Counted from the first letter of the stretch, positions 41,266 through 51,082 are shown. The stretch: 64,000 nucleotides of DNA from Chitinophagaceae bacterium (GCA_017307755.1 JAFKGQ010000012.1:1-64000), one strand, 5' to 3'. The notes: generated by a model not told the origin, from the sequence alone. Program-made: numbers and translations.

Positions 41266-41280
41266 AGGTTCAAAACAGAT

Positions 41281-41310
41281 AAAAAAAGGGCGGACATGGT
41301 AGGTCCGCCC
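41281..41310 (-). terminator. Intrinsic terminator of hsp20
   Basis: GGGCGGAC (41288-41295) pairs with GTCCGCCC (41303-41310); the seven A at 41281-41287 are a T run on the minus strand. It ends the Hsp20 transcript and separates it from the antiporter gene downstream. Confidence 0.85.
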
Positions 41311-41339
41311 AGATAATTAATTGCTTCGTTGACAGCAGC

Positions 41340-41801
41340 TTACTGCACGTTGATCTTGCGAGAGATACGTTTTGCTTCCTCTTTCTTGGGCAAGGTTAGT
41401 GTCAACATGCCATTCTCATAGCGGGCTACAGCCTTATCGACATCAACGGTGCCGTCAATGGTGAAGCTGCGGGAGAACGAGCCGGAATGGTATTCCCGGC
41501 GAATCCATTTTTGCCCATCACCCACGTTCTTCTCATCGACCTTTTCAAAAGAGACGGTCAGCGTGTCTCCCGTGTAAGAGAGCTGAAAGTCCTCTTTCTT
41601 CAATCCAGGCGCAATGATTTCGACCTCGTAAGTCGTGTCGGTCTCCCGGATGTTCACCGGTACCCGGCTTTCCGAGGCGAGACCGTTGAAACCCCAAGTG
41701 CGATCGTCGAAGAAGCGATTCAAATTGGTTTGGAAGAGGTCGTCTACAACACTTCCAAACGTCGTCGGACGGTTGTCCGTTTTCTTGATGATGTTGTTCA
41801 T
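41340..41801 (-). CDS. Hsp20/alpha-crystallin small heat-shock protein
   Basis: 153 residues from ATG 41801, chosen because GGAGGAATT lies directly before it; the longer frame to 41909 has no such site. The alpha-crystallin domain is complete: PVNIRETDTTYEVEIIAPGL, DFQLSYTGDTLTVSFE, YHSGSFSRSFTIDGTVDVDKAVARYENGMLTLTLPK. The IxI tail motif is visible as INV. It holds unfolded proteins, in keeping with groESL nearby. Confidence 0.96.
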   Translation of the reverse strand: MNNIIKKTDNRPTTFGSVVDDLFQTNLNRFFDDRTWGFNGLASESRVPVNIRETDTTYEVEIIAPGLKKEDFQLSYTGDTLTVSFEKVDEKNVGDGQKWIRREYHSGSFSRSFTIDGTVDVDKAVARYENGMLTLTLPKKEEAKRISRKINVQ

Positions 41802-41944
41802 AATTCCTCCTTTTTTGGATTTAATTTTTGCCAAACAATCTGTATGCCGTTTGATCTTTCGCTGAAAAATTGACTGCCTGCCTGAAAAAAAATCACATGC
41901 GGCTGTCAAAAAAACACTGGCCTGCCAAGATTAGACCAAAAGCA

Positions 41945-42226
41945 TCAGGTAGAGAATCCGCGACCCAAAACCGCGTCGATGGCCTTTCCAACGGCGGCAC
42001 TCAGATCGGTGGTTTTGCCGCTATCAGTATGGACCCATTGGCCTTTGTGGTTGCGGATGCTGATTGGAGGGAGGATCGCATTTCCGGCACGTCCGGCTAT
42101 GCATATATTGGAGACTATATAGTATTTGTCGCTGTGATGTTCCTGGACGTCAGCTTCGAGGATTAAGTTCAGCCGCGCCGCCTCCATCAGGAAATCGAAA
42201 CGTATATGATAGTTCGCGGTGACCAT
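41945..42226 (-). CDS. Uncharacterised 93-residue protein
   Basis: Taken from ATG 42226 (MVTANYHIRFDFLMEAARL); the frame is open to 42286. The composition is that of a soluble alpha+beta protein; no motif recognised. The tail KAIDAVLGRGFST ends 143 bp upstream of Hsp20 and the gene is on the same strand, so it might be co-transcribed with it. Confidence 0.5.
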   Translation of the reverse strand: MVTANYHIRFDFLMEAARLNLILEADVQEHHSDKYYIVSNICIAGRAGNAILPPISIRNHKGQWVHTDSGKTTDLSAAVGKAIDAVLGRGFST

Positions 42227-42361
42227 AAGGTAGAGGTTTTGCTTCACAAAAGCAAAGCTGGGGCCAGTGGCTGTAAATACTGTCAAAAAAACATTCGCCT
42301 CCCTTTGTTAAGAATTTGTAAAAATGCGGTCCGGGATTTTTTTCTAAAATTTCCGATTTTT

Positions 42362-42369
42362 TATATTTG
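42362..42369 (+). promoter_or_regulatory. Bacteroidota -7 element (TATATTTG) before the ABC operon
   Basis: TATATTTG fits TAnnTTTG; T-rich sequence lies about 20 bp upstream where the -33 TTTG would be. The leader to the NEW3 gene at 42439 is about 60 nt. Confidence 0.5.
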
Positions 42370-42438
42370 CCCTGCCACTCACTCGAAAATAGCTGTATAG
42401 ATGAGGTTTAGGAAACAATTTATATAACATATTTTCTT

Positions 42439-43593
42439 ATGACTATGCTTAAGAGATTGACTCACCTGTTGTCGATTCAGTTGGTGCTAACTACTTTTAT
42501 TACAGGCTTTACAGGCCGATGCACCGCGCAGTCCTTTTCGTTGTACACTCCCTTCACGGAGGTGTCGGTCCCGCCTGGAGAATCCATCGATTATCCTATT
42601 GACGCGATCAATAAGGGGGGAGGAACCAGATCCCCCGAGATCAGCTTGTCGGGGTTGCCGAACGGCTGGACCTATGTCATGAAATCCGGCGGTTGGAACA
42701 TCGGGCGGATTTCAGTTCTGCCCGGTGAAAAAAAGAACTTTTCATTGCAGGTGCAAGTGCCCTTGAAGGTAAATAAGGGCGTTTATCACTTTACGGTTGC
42801 GGCCAGGGGGCTCAGTGAGCTTCCGCTGACCGTGGTTGTGTCCCAGCAAGGAACGTTCAAGACGGAATTGACAACCGATCAGCCCAACATGGCAGGGGCT
42901 GCCAATTCGACCTTTACTTTTAACACAAAACTTCGTAATTCGACAGATGCGGCCCAGGCCTATGCCTTGAATGCGGCAACGCCGCCCGGTTGGAAGGTGA
43001 GCTTCAAAGCCAGCTATAAACAGGTGTCGTCGGTGAACATAGAACCTGGGCACACCCAGGATATCAGCGTGGAGGTCGATCCTCCGGATGAAACGCCAGC
43101 AGGAAGCTATAAGATACCGGTAACGGCTTCCACGGGCGCCACCTCTGCTGATGTCACGCTTGAAGTGAACATCACCGGCTCTTATGGATTACAATTGACG
43201 ACACCCACTGGGTTATTGAGTGCCAATGCGACCGCCGGGGGAAACAAGCAATTGGAATTGGTAGTGAAGAATACGGGTTCCGCGGATCTTAAGAATATCG
43301 AGCTTCTATCTACCGTGCCGCCAAACTGGAATGTAAGCTTTGATCCGAAAAAGATAGATAATTTGTCGGCCGGTCAGTCCGCCCAGGTAGCCGCCACCAT
43401 TACACCGGATGATAAAGCCATCGTCGGCGATTATATGGCCAATCTCACGGCCAAGACGGCAGAGGCCAGTTCCCTCGCCCCATTGAGGATCTCGGTGGAG
43501 ACTTCAATGCTTTGGACCTGGGCCGGTATTCTCATCATCCTTCTTGCCCTGACCAGCGTTTATCTTTTATTCCGAAAATACGGCAGGAGGTAA
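42439..43593 (+). CDS. Exported NEW3-type immunoglobulin-like membrane protein
   Basis: 384 residues. A signal peptide (to about QSF) and a C-terminal membrane helix (WTWAGILIILLALTSVYLLF) bracket three related beta-domains at about 40-125, 140-245 and 250-345; SVPPGESIDYPIDAINKGGG, LPNGWTYVMKSGG, GEKKNFSLQVQVP and VPPNWNVSFDPKKIDNL fit the NEW3 family seen beside ABC transporters. It may be a periplasmic extension working with the ABC system directly downstream (zero bp gap). Confidence 0.8.
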   Translation: MTMLKRLTHLLSIQLVLTTFITGFTGRCTAQSFSLYTPFTEVSVPPGESIDYPIDAINKGGGTRSPEISLSGLPNGWTYVMKSGGWNIGRISVLPGEKKNFSLQVQVPLKVNKGVYHFTVAARGLSELPLTVVVSQQGTFKTELTTDQPNMAGAANSTFTFNTKLRNSTDAAQAYALNAATPPGWKVSFKASYKQVSSVNIEPGHTQDISVEVDPPDETPAGSYKIPVTASTGATSADVTLEVNITGSYGLQLTTPTGLLSANATAGGNKQLELVVKNTGSADLKNIELLSTVPPNWNVSFDPKKIDNLSAGQSAQVAATITPDDKAIVGDYMANLTAKTAEASSLAPLRISVETSMLWTWAGILIILLALTSVYLLFRKYGRR

Positions 43594-44583
43594 GTGATGG
43601 AGGAAAGCATTATTAGCACAAGCGGCCTCACGAAACGCTATGGGAATTTCTTGGCCGTCAACGAACTCGATCTCACAATCGGCAAGGGTGATGTGTATGG
43701 CTTGTTAGGCCCGAACGGCGCCGGAAAATCGACGACTATCCTGCTACTGCTGGGGCTCGCCGAAGCGTCGGCGGGTAATGCGATGGTCTGTGGCTTCAAC
43801 CCGGCCACGCACCCTATAGAAGTCAGAAGGAGGGTTGGCTATCTCCCCGATGATGTAGGCTTTTATGATAGCCGCAGTGGGTTGGAGAATCTACTTTTCA
43901 CCGCCCGTCTGAACTCCATTGGTAAAGACGACGCATATCGCCGCGCCTGGCAACTCCTGGAACAGGTCGGTTTGGCTTCCGATGCAGAAAAAAAAGCAGG
44001 AACGTATTCGAGGGGCATGCGCCAGCGACTCGGCCTGGCAGATGTCCTGATCAAGAACCCTTCCGTTATCATTCTCGACGAACCGACCCTTGGTATCGAT
44101 CCCCAGGGCGTACGACAATTTCTCGACCTCATCGTGCGATTAAGCCGCGAACAAGGGCTTACAGTATTGCTCAGCAGCCATCACCTTCACCAGGTGCAGC
44201 AAGTTTGTGACAGGGTAGGACTTTTCGTTGGCGGCAAGCTCATTGCCGATGGAACCATCGATGCGTTATCCTCGAAATTGTTTGCCAGTGAACCGATTAT
44301 TGTAGAAGCTGGCTTTACCGCCAGGAATGGAATAGCTCATTTCCAGCCGGACGATCTGATGCCGCTTACCAATACGATACGCGACATCGAAGGAGTGGGT
44401 TCGGTGAGCTTTGCCGACGGCATCTTACGAGTAGGATGCGTCAACGATCGTTCCTCCCTCATCGCCAGGGCCGTGTTTGAGGCAGGTTATGACCTTACCC
44501 TCTTGCAGAAGAAAAGGCATGGACTGGATGAGATTTATCACCGTTATTTTCAAGAAAGTGAACCATATGGAAAAACTGCTTGA
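43594..44583 (+). CDS. ABC transporter ATP-binding protein (first)
   Basis: 329 residues. Walker A GPNGAGKST, signature YSRGMRQRLGLADVL, Walker B VIILDEPTLGID, and switch His in SSHH. A C-terminal extension of about 80 residues is not part of the NBD. It overlaps the permease gene by 17 bp. Closest in plan to the NosF/GldA-type exporters with a separate permease. Confidence 0.93.
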   Translation: MMEESIISTSGLTKRYGNFLAVNELDLTIGKGDVYGLLGPNGAGKSTTILLLLGLAEASAGNAMVCGFNPATHPIEVRRRVGYLPDDVGFYDSRSGLENLLFTARLNSIGKDDAYRRAWQLLEQVGLASDAEKKAGTYSRGMRQRLGLADVLIKNPSVIILDEPTLGIDPQGVRQFLDLIVRLSREQGLTVLLSSHHLHQVQQVCDRVGLFVGGKLIADGTIDALSSKLFASEPIIVEAGFTARNGIAHFQPDDLMPLTNTIRDIEGVGSVSFADGILRVGCVNDRSSLIARAVFEAGYDLTLLQKKRHGLDEIYHRYFQESEPYGKTA

Positions 44584-45640
44584 TCTTTACCGCTCGTTTG
44601 CGGAGCGTGGCCGCCGGATCACCTGGAACCAGGCTATAGCGTCCCTCCGTCGGCTGATCCAGCCAGCAAGAAGGCGAGAGCCGTTGCACCCGTTCTGGGT
44701 GATCGTCGGCCGGGAAATGTCTGATCATATCCGAAGCTGGCGCTTTATCATCCTGCTTGCGCTGATCAGTCTCACCTGTTTCGGATCGCTCTATACAGGA
44801 TTGAGCAATGTCGGAACGCCCAAGGCAGCCGGTACAGAAGCTAACAAGGCTTTCTTTTTCCTGCAATTGTTTACAGCGACCGATGGCACGCTCCCATCGT
44901 TTACCGTTTTCCTCAATTTCCTTGGACCGTTGCTCGGAATTGCCCTGGGGTTCGATGCCATCAATTCGGAGCTTAACAGGGGTACAATGAGCAGGCTGGT
45001 GTCGCAGCCGGTTCACCGGGACTATGTGCTCAACGCCAAATTTGTGGGTTCACTTCTGGTGATGGCCACGCTCTTTTTCGCGTTGACGTTGTTAATGACG
45101 GGCCTTGGTCTTATCTTCATCGGTGTGCCGCCGACAGCAAGCGAGTTTGTGCGGATCCTGGCGTTCACTCTGCTGACAGTATTGTATGTTGCGTTTTGGC
45201 TGAATATCGCCATATTATTTTCGGTTCGATTCCGCCAGCCGGCGACGTCGGCACTGTGCTCGATCGCGGTTTGGCTGTTTCTCGCAGTCTTTTATCCGAT
45301 TTTGATCAAACTTATCGCGAAAGCATTGGCCCCACAACCCGGACCGATGGCGGGGTTCGATGGCTCAGCAGCCGACTTCCAGCGCACTGTTATCAATCTG
45401 CTGCGTTTTGCGCCCGGTCAGTTGTACAGCGATGCCACCACCACGCTGCTGATGCCTGTTGTGCGCAGCCTTGGGCCACTGACGATGGAGCAGGTGGCCG
45501 GCGCCATCCCAAACCCGCTGCCGCTTGGTGAAAGCATACTCATTGTATGGCCGCAGCTTACCGGATTGATTGCCGCCACGGTGGGATGTTTCGTCTTATC
45601 CTATATCGCATTCATGCGCAAAGAGATCCGGGCGCGATGA
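44567..45640 (+). CDS. ABC transporter permease (first)
   Basis: 357 residues from ATG 44567; the frame from 44477 is inside the ATPase. About six membrane segments after a soluble N-terminus that includes a half-helix (HPFWVIVGREMSDHIRSWRFIILLALISLTCF), with the ABC-2-type LNRGTMSRLVSQPVHRDYVLNAKF. It works with the ATPase at 43594. Confidence 0.88.
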   Translation: MEKLLDLYRSFAERGRRITWNQAIASLRRLIQPARRREPLHPFWVIVGREMSDHIRSWRFIILLALISLTCFGSLYTGLSNVGTPKAAGTEANKAFFFLQLFTATDGTLPSFTVFLNFLGPLLGIALGFDAINSELNRGTMSRLVSQPVHRDYVLNAKFVGSLLVMATLFFALTLLMTGLGLIFIGVPPTASEFVRILAFTLLTVLYVAFWLNIAILFSVRFRQPATSALCSIAVWLFLAVFYPILIKLIAKALAPQPGPMAGFDGSAADFQRTVINLLRFAPGQLYSDATTTLLMPVVRSLGPLTMEQVAGAIPNPLPLGESILIVWPQLTGLIAATVGCFVLSYIAFMRKEIRAR

Positions 45641-45661
45641 CAAAAAAAGTTAGATATAGTT

Positions 45662-46591
45662 ATGGATATACGCATTGAACATCTATCGAAGAGCTATGGC
45701 GCGCAGATTGCCGTCGAAGACGTGTCGTTCGAAGTGAGAACCGGAGAGATACTCGGTTTCCTGGGCCCCAACGGCGCAGGTAAGAGCACGACAATGAAGA
45801 TGATCACCGGTTATATCGGTATCGGCGGAGGAGACGTCCTCATCGGTGGGAAATCGGTAAAACATCAGGGCCAAGAATTAAAAAGACACATTGGCTACCT
45901 GCCGGAACACAACCCCTTGTATGAGGAAATGCCGGTAATGGATTACCTGGAGTTTTGTGCCGAATTACAAGGCATCCCCAGGGTACACACGGCGGTAAGA
46001 TTGAGACAGATGATCCGGGAATGCAGCCTGGATAACGAAAAGCACAAAAAGATCGGGGAACTCTCCAAGGGATACCGTCAGCGGGTGGGGCTCGCACAGG
46101 CAATGATCCATGACCCCGAGATCCTGATCCTGGATGAACCGACAACCGGGCTCGACCCCAACCAGATCATCGAGATCCGAAAATTGATCCGTGAGCTCGG
46201 CCGGGAAAAGACCGTGATCCTCAGCACACATATCCTGCCGGAGGTGGAAGCCACCTGCGACCGCATCCTTATCATCAACAAAGGCAAGATCGTGGCGGAT
46301 GGAACAGCCGACTCTCTTCGACGGCAAGCCGCCGGACAGGAAGTGTTGCAAGTGAAGATCGAGGATGCATTCGGGAGCGATGTGGATCAGGCATTGCATT
46401 TATTGCCGGGCGTTACGAGTTGTTCCGCGATCGACGCTTCCTCCGGCCGGTGGGAGATGCGCGCAGTGCCGGGAGGTATTGCCCGCCGGGAGCTGTTTCA
46501 ATTGTGTGTGGAGCGCCGCTGGGTACTTACCGAGCTGATCCCCGTCGAAACCCGGCTGGAAGATATTTTTAGAAATTTAACGCTAAACTAA
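45662..46591 (+). CDS. ABC transporter ATP-binding protein (second), GldA-like
   Basis: 309 residues. Walker A GPNGAGKST, signature LSKGYRQRVGLAQAM, Walker B ILILDEPTTGLDPNQIIEIR and switch THILPEVEATCDR. The plan with its permease and GldG-like neighbour is that of gldA-gldF-gldG, which in Flavobacterium is needed for gliding; many non-gliders also keep it. It starts 21 bp after the first permease. Confidence 0.93.
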   Translation: MDIRIEHLSKSYGAQIAVEDVSFEVRTGEILGFLGPNGAGKSTTMKMITGYIGIGGGDVLIGGKSVKHQGQELKRHIGYLPEHNPLYEEMPVMDYLEFCAELQGIPRVHTAVRLRQMIRECSLDNEKHKKIGELSKGYRQRVGLAQAMIHDPEILILDEPTTGLDPNQIIEIRKLIRELGREKTVILSTHILPEVEATCDRILIINKGKIVADGTADSLRRQAAGQEVLQVKIEDAFGSDVDQALHLLPGVTSCSAIDASSGRWEMRAVPGGIARRELFQLCVERRWVLTELIPVETRLEDIFRNLTLN

Positions 46592-46596
46592 ACCCT

Positions 46597-47319
46597 ATGT
46601 CTCCTGTATGGGTCATTGCCAGACGTGAGCTGGCTTCCTTTTTCGATTCCCTGATCGCTTACATCCTGCTGGTCCTTTTCCTGGGGTTCAGCGGCTTTTT
46701 TACCTGGCTTTACGGGTCGGATATTTTCATGGTTGGCCAGGCCAGCCTGCAATCATTTTTCAACGTAGCCTACTGGACCCTCTTTTTTTTCATTCCGGCA
46801 TTAACGATGCGGCTGCTGGCCGAGGAGCGGAAGACCGGCACCATAGAATTACTGCTGACCAAGGCCGTCAGCGACAGGCAGGTGGTGCTGGGAAAATTCC
46901 TGGCGACTTTGCTGCTCATAGCGATCGTCCTGCTATTCACTTTACCCTACCCTCTGACACTTGCCTTTCTCGGCAGGCCCGACTTTGGCCAGATCTTCTG
47001 CGGCTATGCGGGATTGCTCCTTCTGAGTGCCGCCTACACCAGTATTGGCCTGTACGCCAGCAGCATCACGTCGAACCAGATCGTAGCTTTTCTCGCCGCG
47101 CTCTTCATCAGCCTTTTCTTTCACCTGATCTTCGGGATGTTGAGCAGTCAGTTCTCCGGCTTAACCGGCGAGGTGATCGACTACCTAAGCCTGACTGGAC
47201 ACTTCGAGAGCATGGCCCGGGGGGTTATCGATAGTGCCGACCTGATCTACATTCTTACCATCGTGCTGGCGGGGCTGCAACTGGCAGGGTTTTCATTGTC
47301 TAAACGCAACCTCGACTGA
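46597..47319 (+). CDS. ABC transporter permease (second), GldF-like
   Basis: 240 residues, five or six membrane helices. WVIARRELASFFDSLIAYILLVLFL at the N-terminus and EERKTGTIELLLTKAVSDRQVVLGKFLATL at about 70-100 are the ABC-2 pattern. 5 bp after the ATPase, 1 bp before the GldG-like gene. Confidence 0.9.
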   Translation: MSPVWVIARRELASFFDSLIAYILLVLFLGFSGFFTWLYGSDIFMVGQASLQSFFNVAYWTLFFFIPALTMRLLAEERKTGTIELLLTKAVSDRQVVLGKFLATLLLIAIVLLFTLPYPLTLAFLGRPDFGQIFCGYAGLLLLSAAYTSIGLYASSITSNQIVAFLAALFISLFFHLIFGMLSSQFSGLTGEVIDYLSLTGHFESMARGVIDSADLIYILTIVLAGLQLAGFSLSKRNLD

Positions 47320-47320
47320 C

Positions 47321-48853
47321 ATGAATCATAAGAAGAACCTATACATTACCATTGTCCTGATTGCAGGGATTTTCCTTATGATCAACCTGCTGTCGACGGA
47401 AGTTCATTTCCGGCTGGACTTGACACAAGGAGGGCAGTACACCCTCAGCCGTTCTACCCGGGATCTTTTAAATGAGTTACATGATCCGGTGACGGTGAAG
47501 GCCTATTTTTCGAAGAATCTTCCGCCAAACATCGGCAAGGCACGAAAAGATTTTCATGATCTGCTCATCGAATATGCGGCCAAAGCGCCCGGTATGATCC
47601 AGTACAGCTTTGTAGACCCCAACGCCAGCGAGGACGTCGAACAGGAAGCACAGCAGAAGGGTATCCGGCCGGTGCTCATCGATGTACGGGAAAAAGACCA
47701 GGTGCAACAACAGAAGGCTTACCTGGGCGCGGTTCTGAGCCTGGGGGATAAGCAGGAAGTGTTGCCCGTGATCCAACCGGGCGCAGCCATGGAATATGCG
47801 TTGTCCACCGCCATTAAGAAGCTGTCTGTTACTCAAAAGCCGGTGGTCGGTATTGTGCAGGGGCAGGGAGAGCCGGCGCCTGCCGAGCTTGGACAATTGA
47901 TGCAACAGCTGGACATTCTATACCAGCCGCAGCCAGTGGCCCTTACAGATAGCACGGATCTCCCGCCGAATGTGCGAACGCTGGTCATTATCCGGCCCGT
48001 CGACAGTCTCCGGCCGCGCGTCCTGGAGCGGTTGGACAGTTTTATGGCCCGAGGAGGAAGGTTGATGATCGCTTTCAACAGGGTGCAGGGCAACCTCCAA
48101 ATGGGTCAGGCCCATTCGGTAAACGGTTCGATGGCAGATTGGCTGGCAAAAAAAGGACTCCTGGTGGGTAACAATGCCATTATCGATGCCCAATGCGGAA
48201 CGGTGCCGGTGCAGCAGCGAGCCGGTTTCTTCACGTTACAGGCCAACGTTCAGCTGCCTTACCTGCCGATGATCTCGAGTTTCGCCGATCACGCGGTGAC
48301 CGGAGGGTTGGAGAATGTCATATTGGAATTCCCGAGCAGCTTGCGGTACATCGGTCCGGCGAGTCTTCGATACACACCGTTGGCATTCACGTCGGCCATT
48401 TCGGATACTCAATCGGCACCGGTATATATAGACGTAAACAAGCGCTGGAAGCAGAACGATTTTCACAGCAGCCGCCTGCCTGTGGCCGGCGCCCTCGAGG
48501 GGCCGATAGTAAGCGGCGGAGCTTTCACCAGGCTCGTTGTCATCACTGATGGCAATTTTATCATCAACGGCTCACAGCAGCAGGGCGGTAGGGAACTGAC
48601 GCCCGATAACGTAAACCTTGTTTCCAATGCCATCGACTGGTTATCCGACAATACCGGGCTCATCGCTTTGCGCACAAAAGCCGTGACATCGCGCCCCTTA
48701 CGGGAAACCAGCGACGCAACAAAAGCATTGATCAAATATTTCAATTTCCTGGCGCCCATGTTACTGGCCATAGGGTACGGCCTGTACCGGGCCCGTCGCA
48801 ACCGATGGATTCGCTATAAAAGAATGAATGAACAATTTACGGCAAACGCGTAA
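47321..48853 (+). CDS. GldG-like ABC accessory protein
   Basis: 510 residues with an N-terminal membrane helix (ITIVLIAGIFLMINLLS), a periplasmic domain typical of the GldG/ABC_transp_aux family (YTLSRSTRDLLNELHDPVTVKAYFSKNLPPN, VGIVQGQGEPAPAELGQL, LVIIRPVDSLRPRVLERLDSFM, GGRLMIAFN) and a C-terminal helix. It likely couples the ABC permease to a periplasmic function. 5 bp later the DUF4340 gene starts. Confidence 0.88.
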   Translation: MNHKKNLYITIVLIAGIFLMINLLSTEVHFRLDLTQGGQYTLSRSTRDLLNELHDPVTVKAYFSKNLPPNIGKARKDFHDLLIEYAAKAPGMIQYSFVDPNASEDVEQEAQQKGIRPVLIDVREKDQVQQQKAYLGAVLSLGDKQEVLPVIQPGAAMEYALSTAIKKLSVTQKPVVGIVQGQGEPAPAELGQLMQQLDILYQPQPVALTDSTDLPPNVRTLVIIRPVDSLRPRVLERLDSFMARGGRLMIAFNRVQGNLQMGQAHSVNGSMADWLAKKGLLVGNNAIIDAQCGTVPVQQRAGFFTLQANVQLPYLPMISSFADHAVTGGLENVILEFPSSLRYIGPASLRYTPLAFTSAISDTQSAPVYIDVNKRWKQNDFHSSRLPVAGALEGPIVSGGAFTRLVVITDGNFIINGSQQQGGRELTPDNVNLVSNAIDWLSDNTGLIALRTKAVTSRPLRETSDATKALIKYFNFLAPMLLAIGYGLYRARRNRWIRYKRMNEQFTANA

Positions 48854-48857
48854 TGCT

Positions 48858-49784
48858 ATGACAAAACTTAATAAACGATTAGCTACGATATTGGGAGGGT
48901 TGGTGGGGCTTTACATTCTTACCATCGCATTCCATGCAGCCCGGAGGGAGAGCAATATCCAGACGGTAACATTTCATGTAGATACCACGGGGGCTACAGA
49001 AATAGACCTCTATCCGCATATCGATGGACGGCGGGAGATCAAACTGGTGCGACATTCGGGGCAGTGGAGGCTAAAATCTGGGACAATAGACGTAGCTCCC
49101 ATTGTGGGCTCAGCGGAAAACCTGCTGAATACCTTAGTGAATATCGCCGTGCAGCGGTTGGTTTCACGCCGTAAAGACGAATGGGACAAGTACCAGGTAG
49201 GAGATACTTCCGGTACTAGGATAGTGGTCTACAAAGGAACCCATCCCATAGCAGACTATTATATCGGAAACGGGCCGTCGGGTGAGGGTGGCTTCTATGG
49301 GAGTGGCCTATCGTTTATCCGTCAGAACGGGCACAACGAGGTATATGCAATAGATGGTTATTGGCACGGGATGGTGGACAAGTTGCCGGCCGATTGGCGG
49401 GACAAGACCGTCCTTCGATTGAATTCCGCCGATGTTTCCGGCATTAGCTTTCAGGGTAATCCGGGGTTCGTTCTTTCGAAAAGAGACAGCAGCTGGTGGT
49501 TGGCGCAAAGCCGTGTCCGGACAGACAGTGTAAACCGTTACCTTACTAGGTTGCAATCGTACAACCTCAATCAGTTTGCAGACAATTTCAATTCGCCGGG
49601 CTCTCCGGATCGTAGTATAATCTTCAATGGTGCCTCTTCTCCTTTAGCAACGGTGAAGGCGTGGAAACAGTCCGGTGGGAGCTGGGTAGTCAACTCGTCT
49701 CAGAATGGGGACTCCTATTTTACTGTCAGCGATAGCGTGATGAACGGAGAGCTTTGGTGCAAACCGGATGCATGGGCAAGATGA
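48858..49784 (+). CDS. DUF4340 periplasmic protein
   Basis: 308 residues from ATG 48858; the frame from 48828 would overlap the GldG-like gene. An N-terminal membrane helix (LATILGGLVGLYILTIAF) and the repeat-like beta domain with KLVRHSGQWRLKSG, ISFQGNPGFVLSKRDSSWWL are the DUF4340 pattern, a common last gene of Gld-like ABC operons. The second half ends early compared with some family members. Confidence 0.85.
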   Translation: MTKLNKRLATILGGLVGLYILTIAFHAARRESNIQTVTFHVDTTGATEIDLYPHIDGRREIKLVRHSGQWRLKSGTIDVAPIVGSAENLLNTLVNIAVQRLVSRRKDEWDKYQVGDTSGTRIVVYKGTHPIADYYIGNGPSGEGGFYGSGLSFIRQNGHNEVYAIDGYWHGMVDKLPADWRDKTVLRLNSADVSGISFQGNPGFVLSKRDSSWWLAQSRVRTDSVNRYLTRLQSYNLNQFADNFNSPGSPDRSIIFNGASSPLATVKAWKQSGGSWVVNSSQNGDSYFTVSDSVMNGELWCKPDAWAR

Positions 49785-49984
49785 GGGATCGAAAATTATT
49801 TGGATACTGCTAACAATTTATTATAAAAAACACTACACTTATCCCTTTAGGATAAATATTAATGCCTATGGACCCGATTAGGGCAGCCCGGAGTTATCCT
49901 GGTTTTTTGTTAGTGTAGGAAGTGAGAGAAGTTATTGTCTCCAATGACTTCTTAAAATTTTACCGAGAATGTATATTGTAAAGA
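49785..49984. other. Probable left boundary of the mobile element
   Basis: 200 bp without a gene. It contains the hairpin TTATCC-CTTTA-GGATAA and arms ACACTA (49830-49835) / TAGTGT (49911-49916). No copy of the tRNA-Leu 3' end is visible here, so the exact left att site is not found. Confidence 0.4.
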
Positions 49985-50416
49985 TTATTTCCTTTTTGCC
50001 AATTGTTTCTCCAGCATGGCAATCTTCTCATCTTTCTCTTTCAACAAGGCCTCGTACAGTCTCTTATTTTCGTCTAAAACCTCCATCCATTTGTCGATGG
50101 GATTGAAGTTATAAGTGCCATAGTTTCCAATCACATGAGAGGTGCTATTGTCATGGAAGGTATTGATATAGCTAACTGCTGCTTCTTCATCAAAATTTCT
50201 TATAGCCTCAACCGGAACCTTCAAGACCCTGGCAACCTGTTCCAAAATGGCCGGATCGACGATATCCTTTGTTTCCAGATGTGAAACTTTCGATTGGGTC
50301 CAGTCGTCGCCCAGTTCCTGAGCTAAGGTCTCCTGTTTGATCCCAAGCATTTCCCGGAACCGCTTAATATTCCGGCCTTCATGTACTTTATTGGGCATGT
50401 TGTCGGTCGTTGTCAT
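49985..50416 (-). CDS. XRE-family HTH regulator with coiled-coil tail
   Basis: 143 residues. HTH at about 15-70 (RNIKRFREMLGIKQETLAQEL, TQSKVSHLETK, LEQVARVLKV), then a spacer with ISVN-type repeats and a C-terminal coiled coil (DENKRLYEALLKEKDEKIAMLEKQLAKRK). This type is common at the edge of Bacteroidota mobile elements and is divergent from the gene at 50582. Confidence 0.85.
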   Translation of the reverse strand: MTTTDNMPNKVHEGRNIKRFREMLGIKQETLAQELGDDWTQSKVSHLETKDIVDPAILEQVARVLKVPVEAIRNFDEEAAVSYINTFHDNSTSHVIGNYGTYNFNPIDKWMEVLDENKRLYEALLKEKDEKIAMLEKQLAKRK

Positions 50417-50581
50417 TTGGCGAATTTAAACCTTTTTATAGGATGGTTAAATAATGAAATCCCGCCTTAAATATCGGTAAAATATTCAATTCCCCCGTTA
50501 AAATATATGGGCAACGAATTGAATATGAGGTGTCGGTGCAGTTACTTGCATTCGTCCTTTCATTCCACCAAATACCGACAT

Positions 50582-51067
50582 ATGGAGCAAGCAGAGCCGA
50601 TCAAAAACAGCCCTCCCTTCAATGAGGAAGCCTGGATAAAACTCATTTTCCTGCTCAGTGATACTCAGGACTGGCTGAACCAACTGGCAACCGGGGCGCT
50701 CATGCAGGTGCCCATGAAGAACCGAAAACGCTTGTTACGAAAAACCTACTACCTTCCGATTGCTTCCCTGGCTCACATTCTGGAACGGCACCATTATAAG
50801 ATTCCCCGTCACCCCGGAACGGGCAAATTTACGATCCCCGTGCCGGAGATACTTTCCTACCTACGGGATATTTCTGCTGAGCCGGGGATACCCCTGGCCG
50901 GGTCCCTAGATTTTAGGCGGACGGTCAATGTTGACAAGATCGTCGGGTTTGACCAGGACCAATTACCCACCACCTATATCACCGTCCTGACGGATGCCGG
51001 GGGCCGGATATTAACCGCCTTTCCGGGCATCCATTTCACACTTCATACAGAAACCAACCAAGAATAA
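50582..51067 (+). CDS. Uncharacterised mobile-element protein
   Basis: 161 residues from ATG 50582; the frame is open to 50507. No family recognised. LPIASLAHILERHHYKIPRHPGTGKFTIPVPEILSYLRDI suggests a helical nucleic-acid-binding or regulatory core; the last part is beta-rich. It sits 15 bp before the 51083 gene. Confidence 0.6.
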   Translation: MEQAEPIKNSPPFNEEAWIKLIFLLSDTQDWLNQLATGALMQVPMKNRKRLLRKTYYLPIASLAHILERHHYKIPRHPGTGKFTIPVPEILSYLRDISAEPGIPLAGSLDFRRTVNVDKIVGFDQDQLPTTYITVLTDAGGRILTAFPGIHFTLHTETNQE

Positions 51068-51082
51068 ATTAAACCTCCTTTT

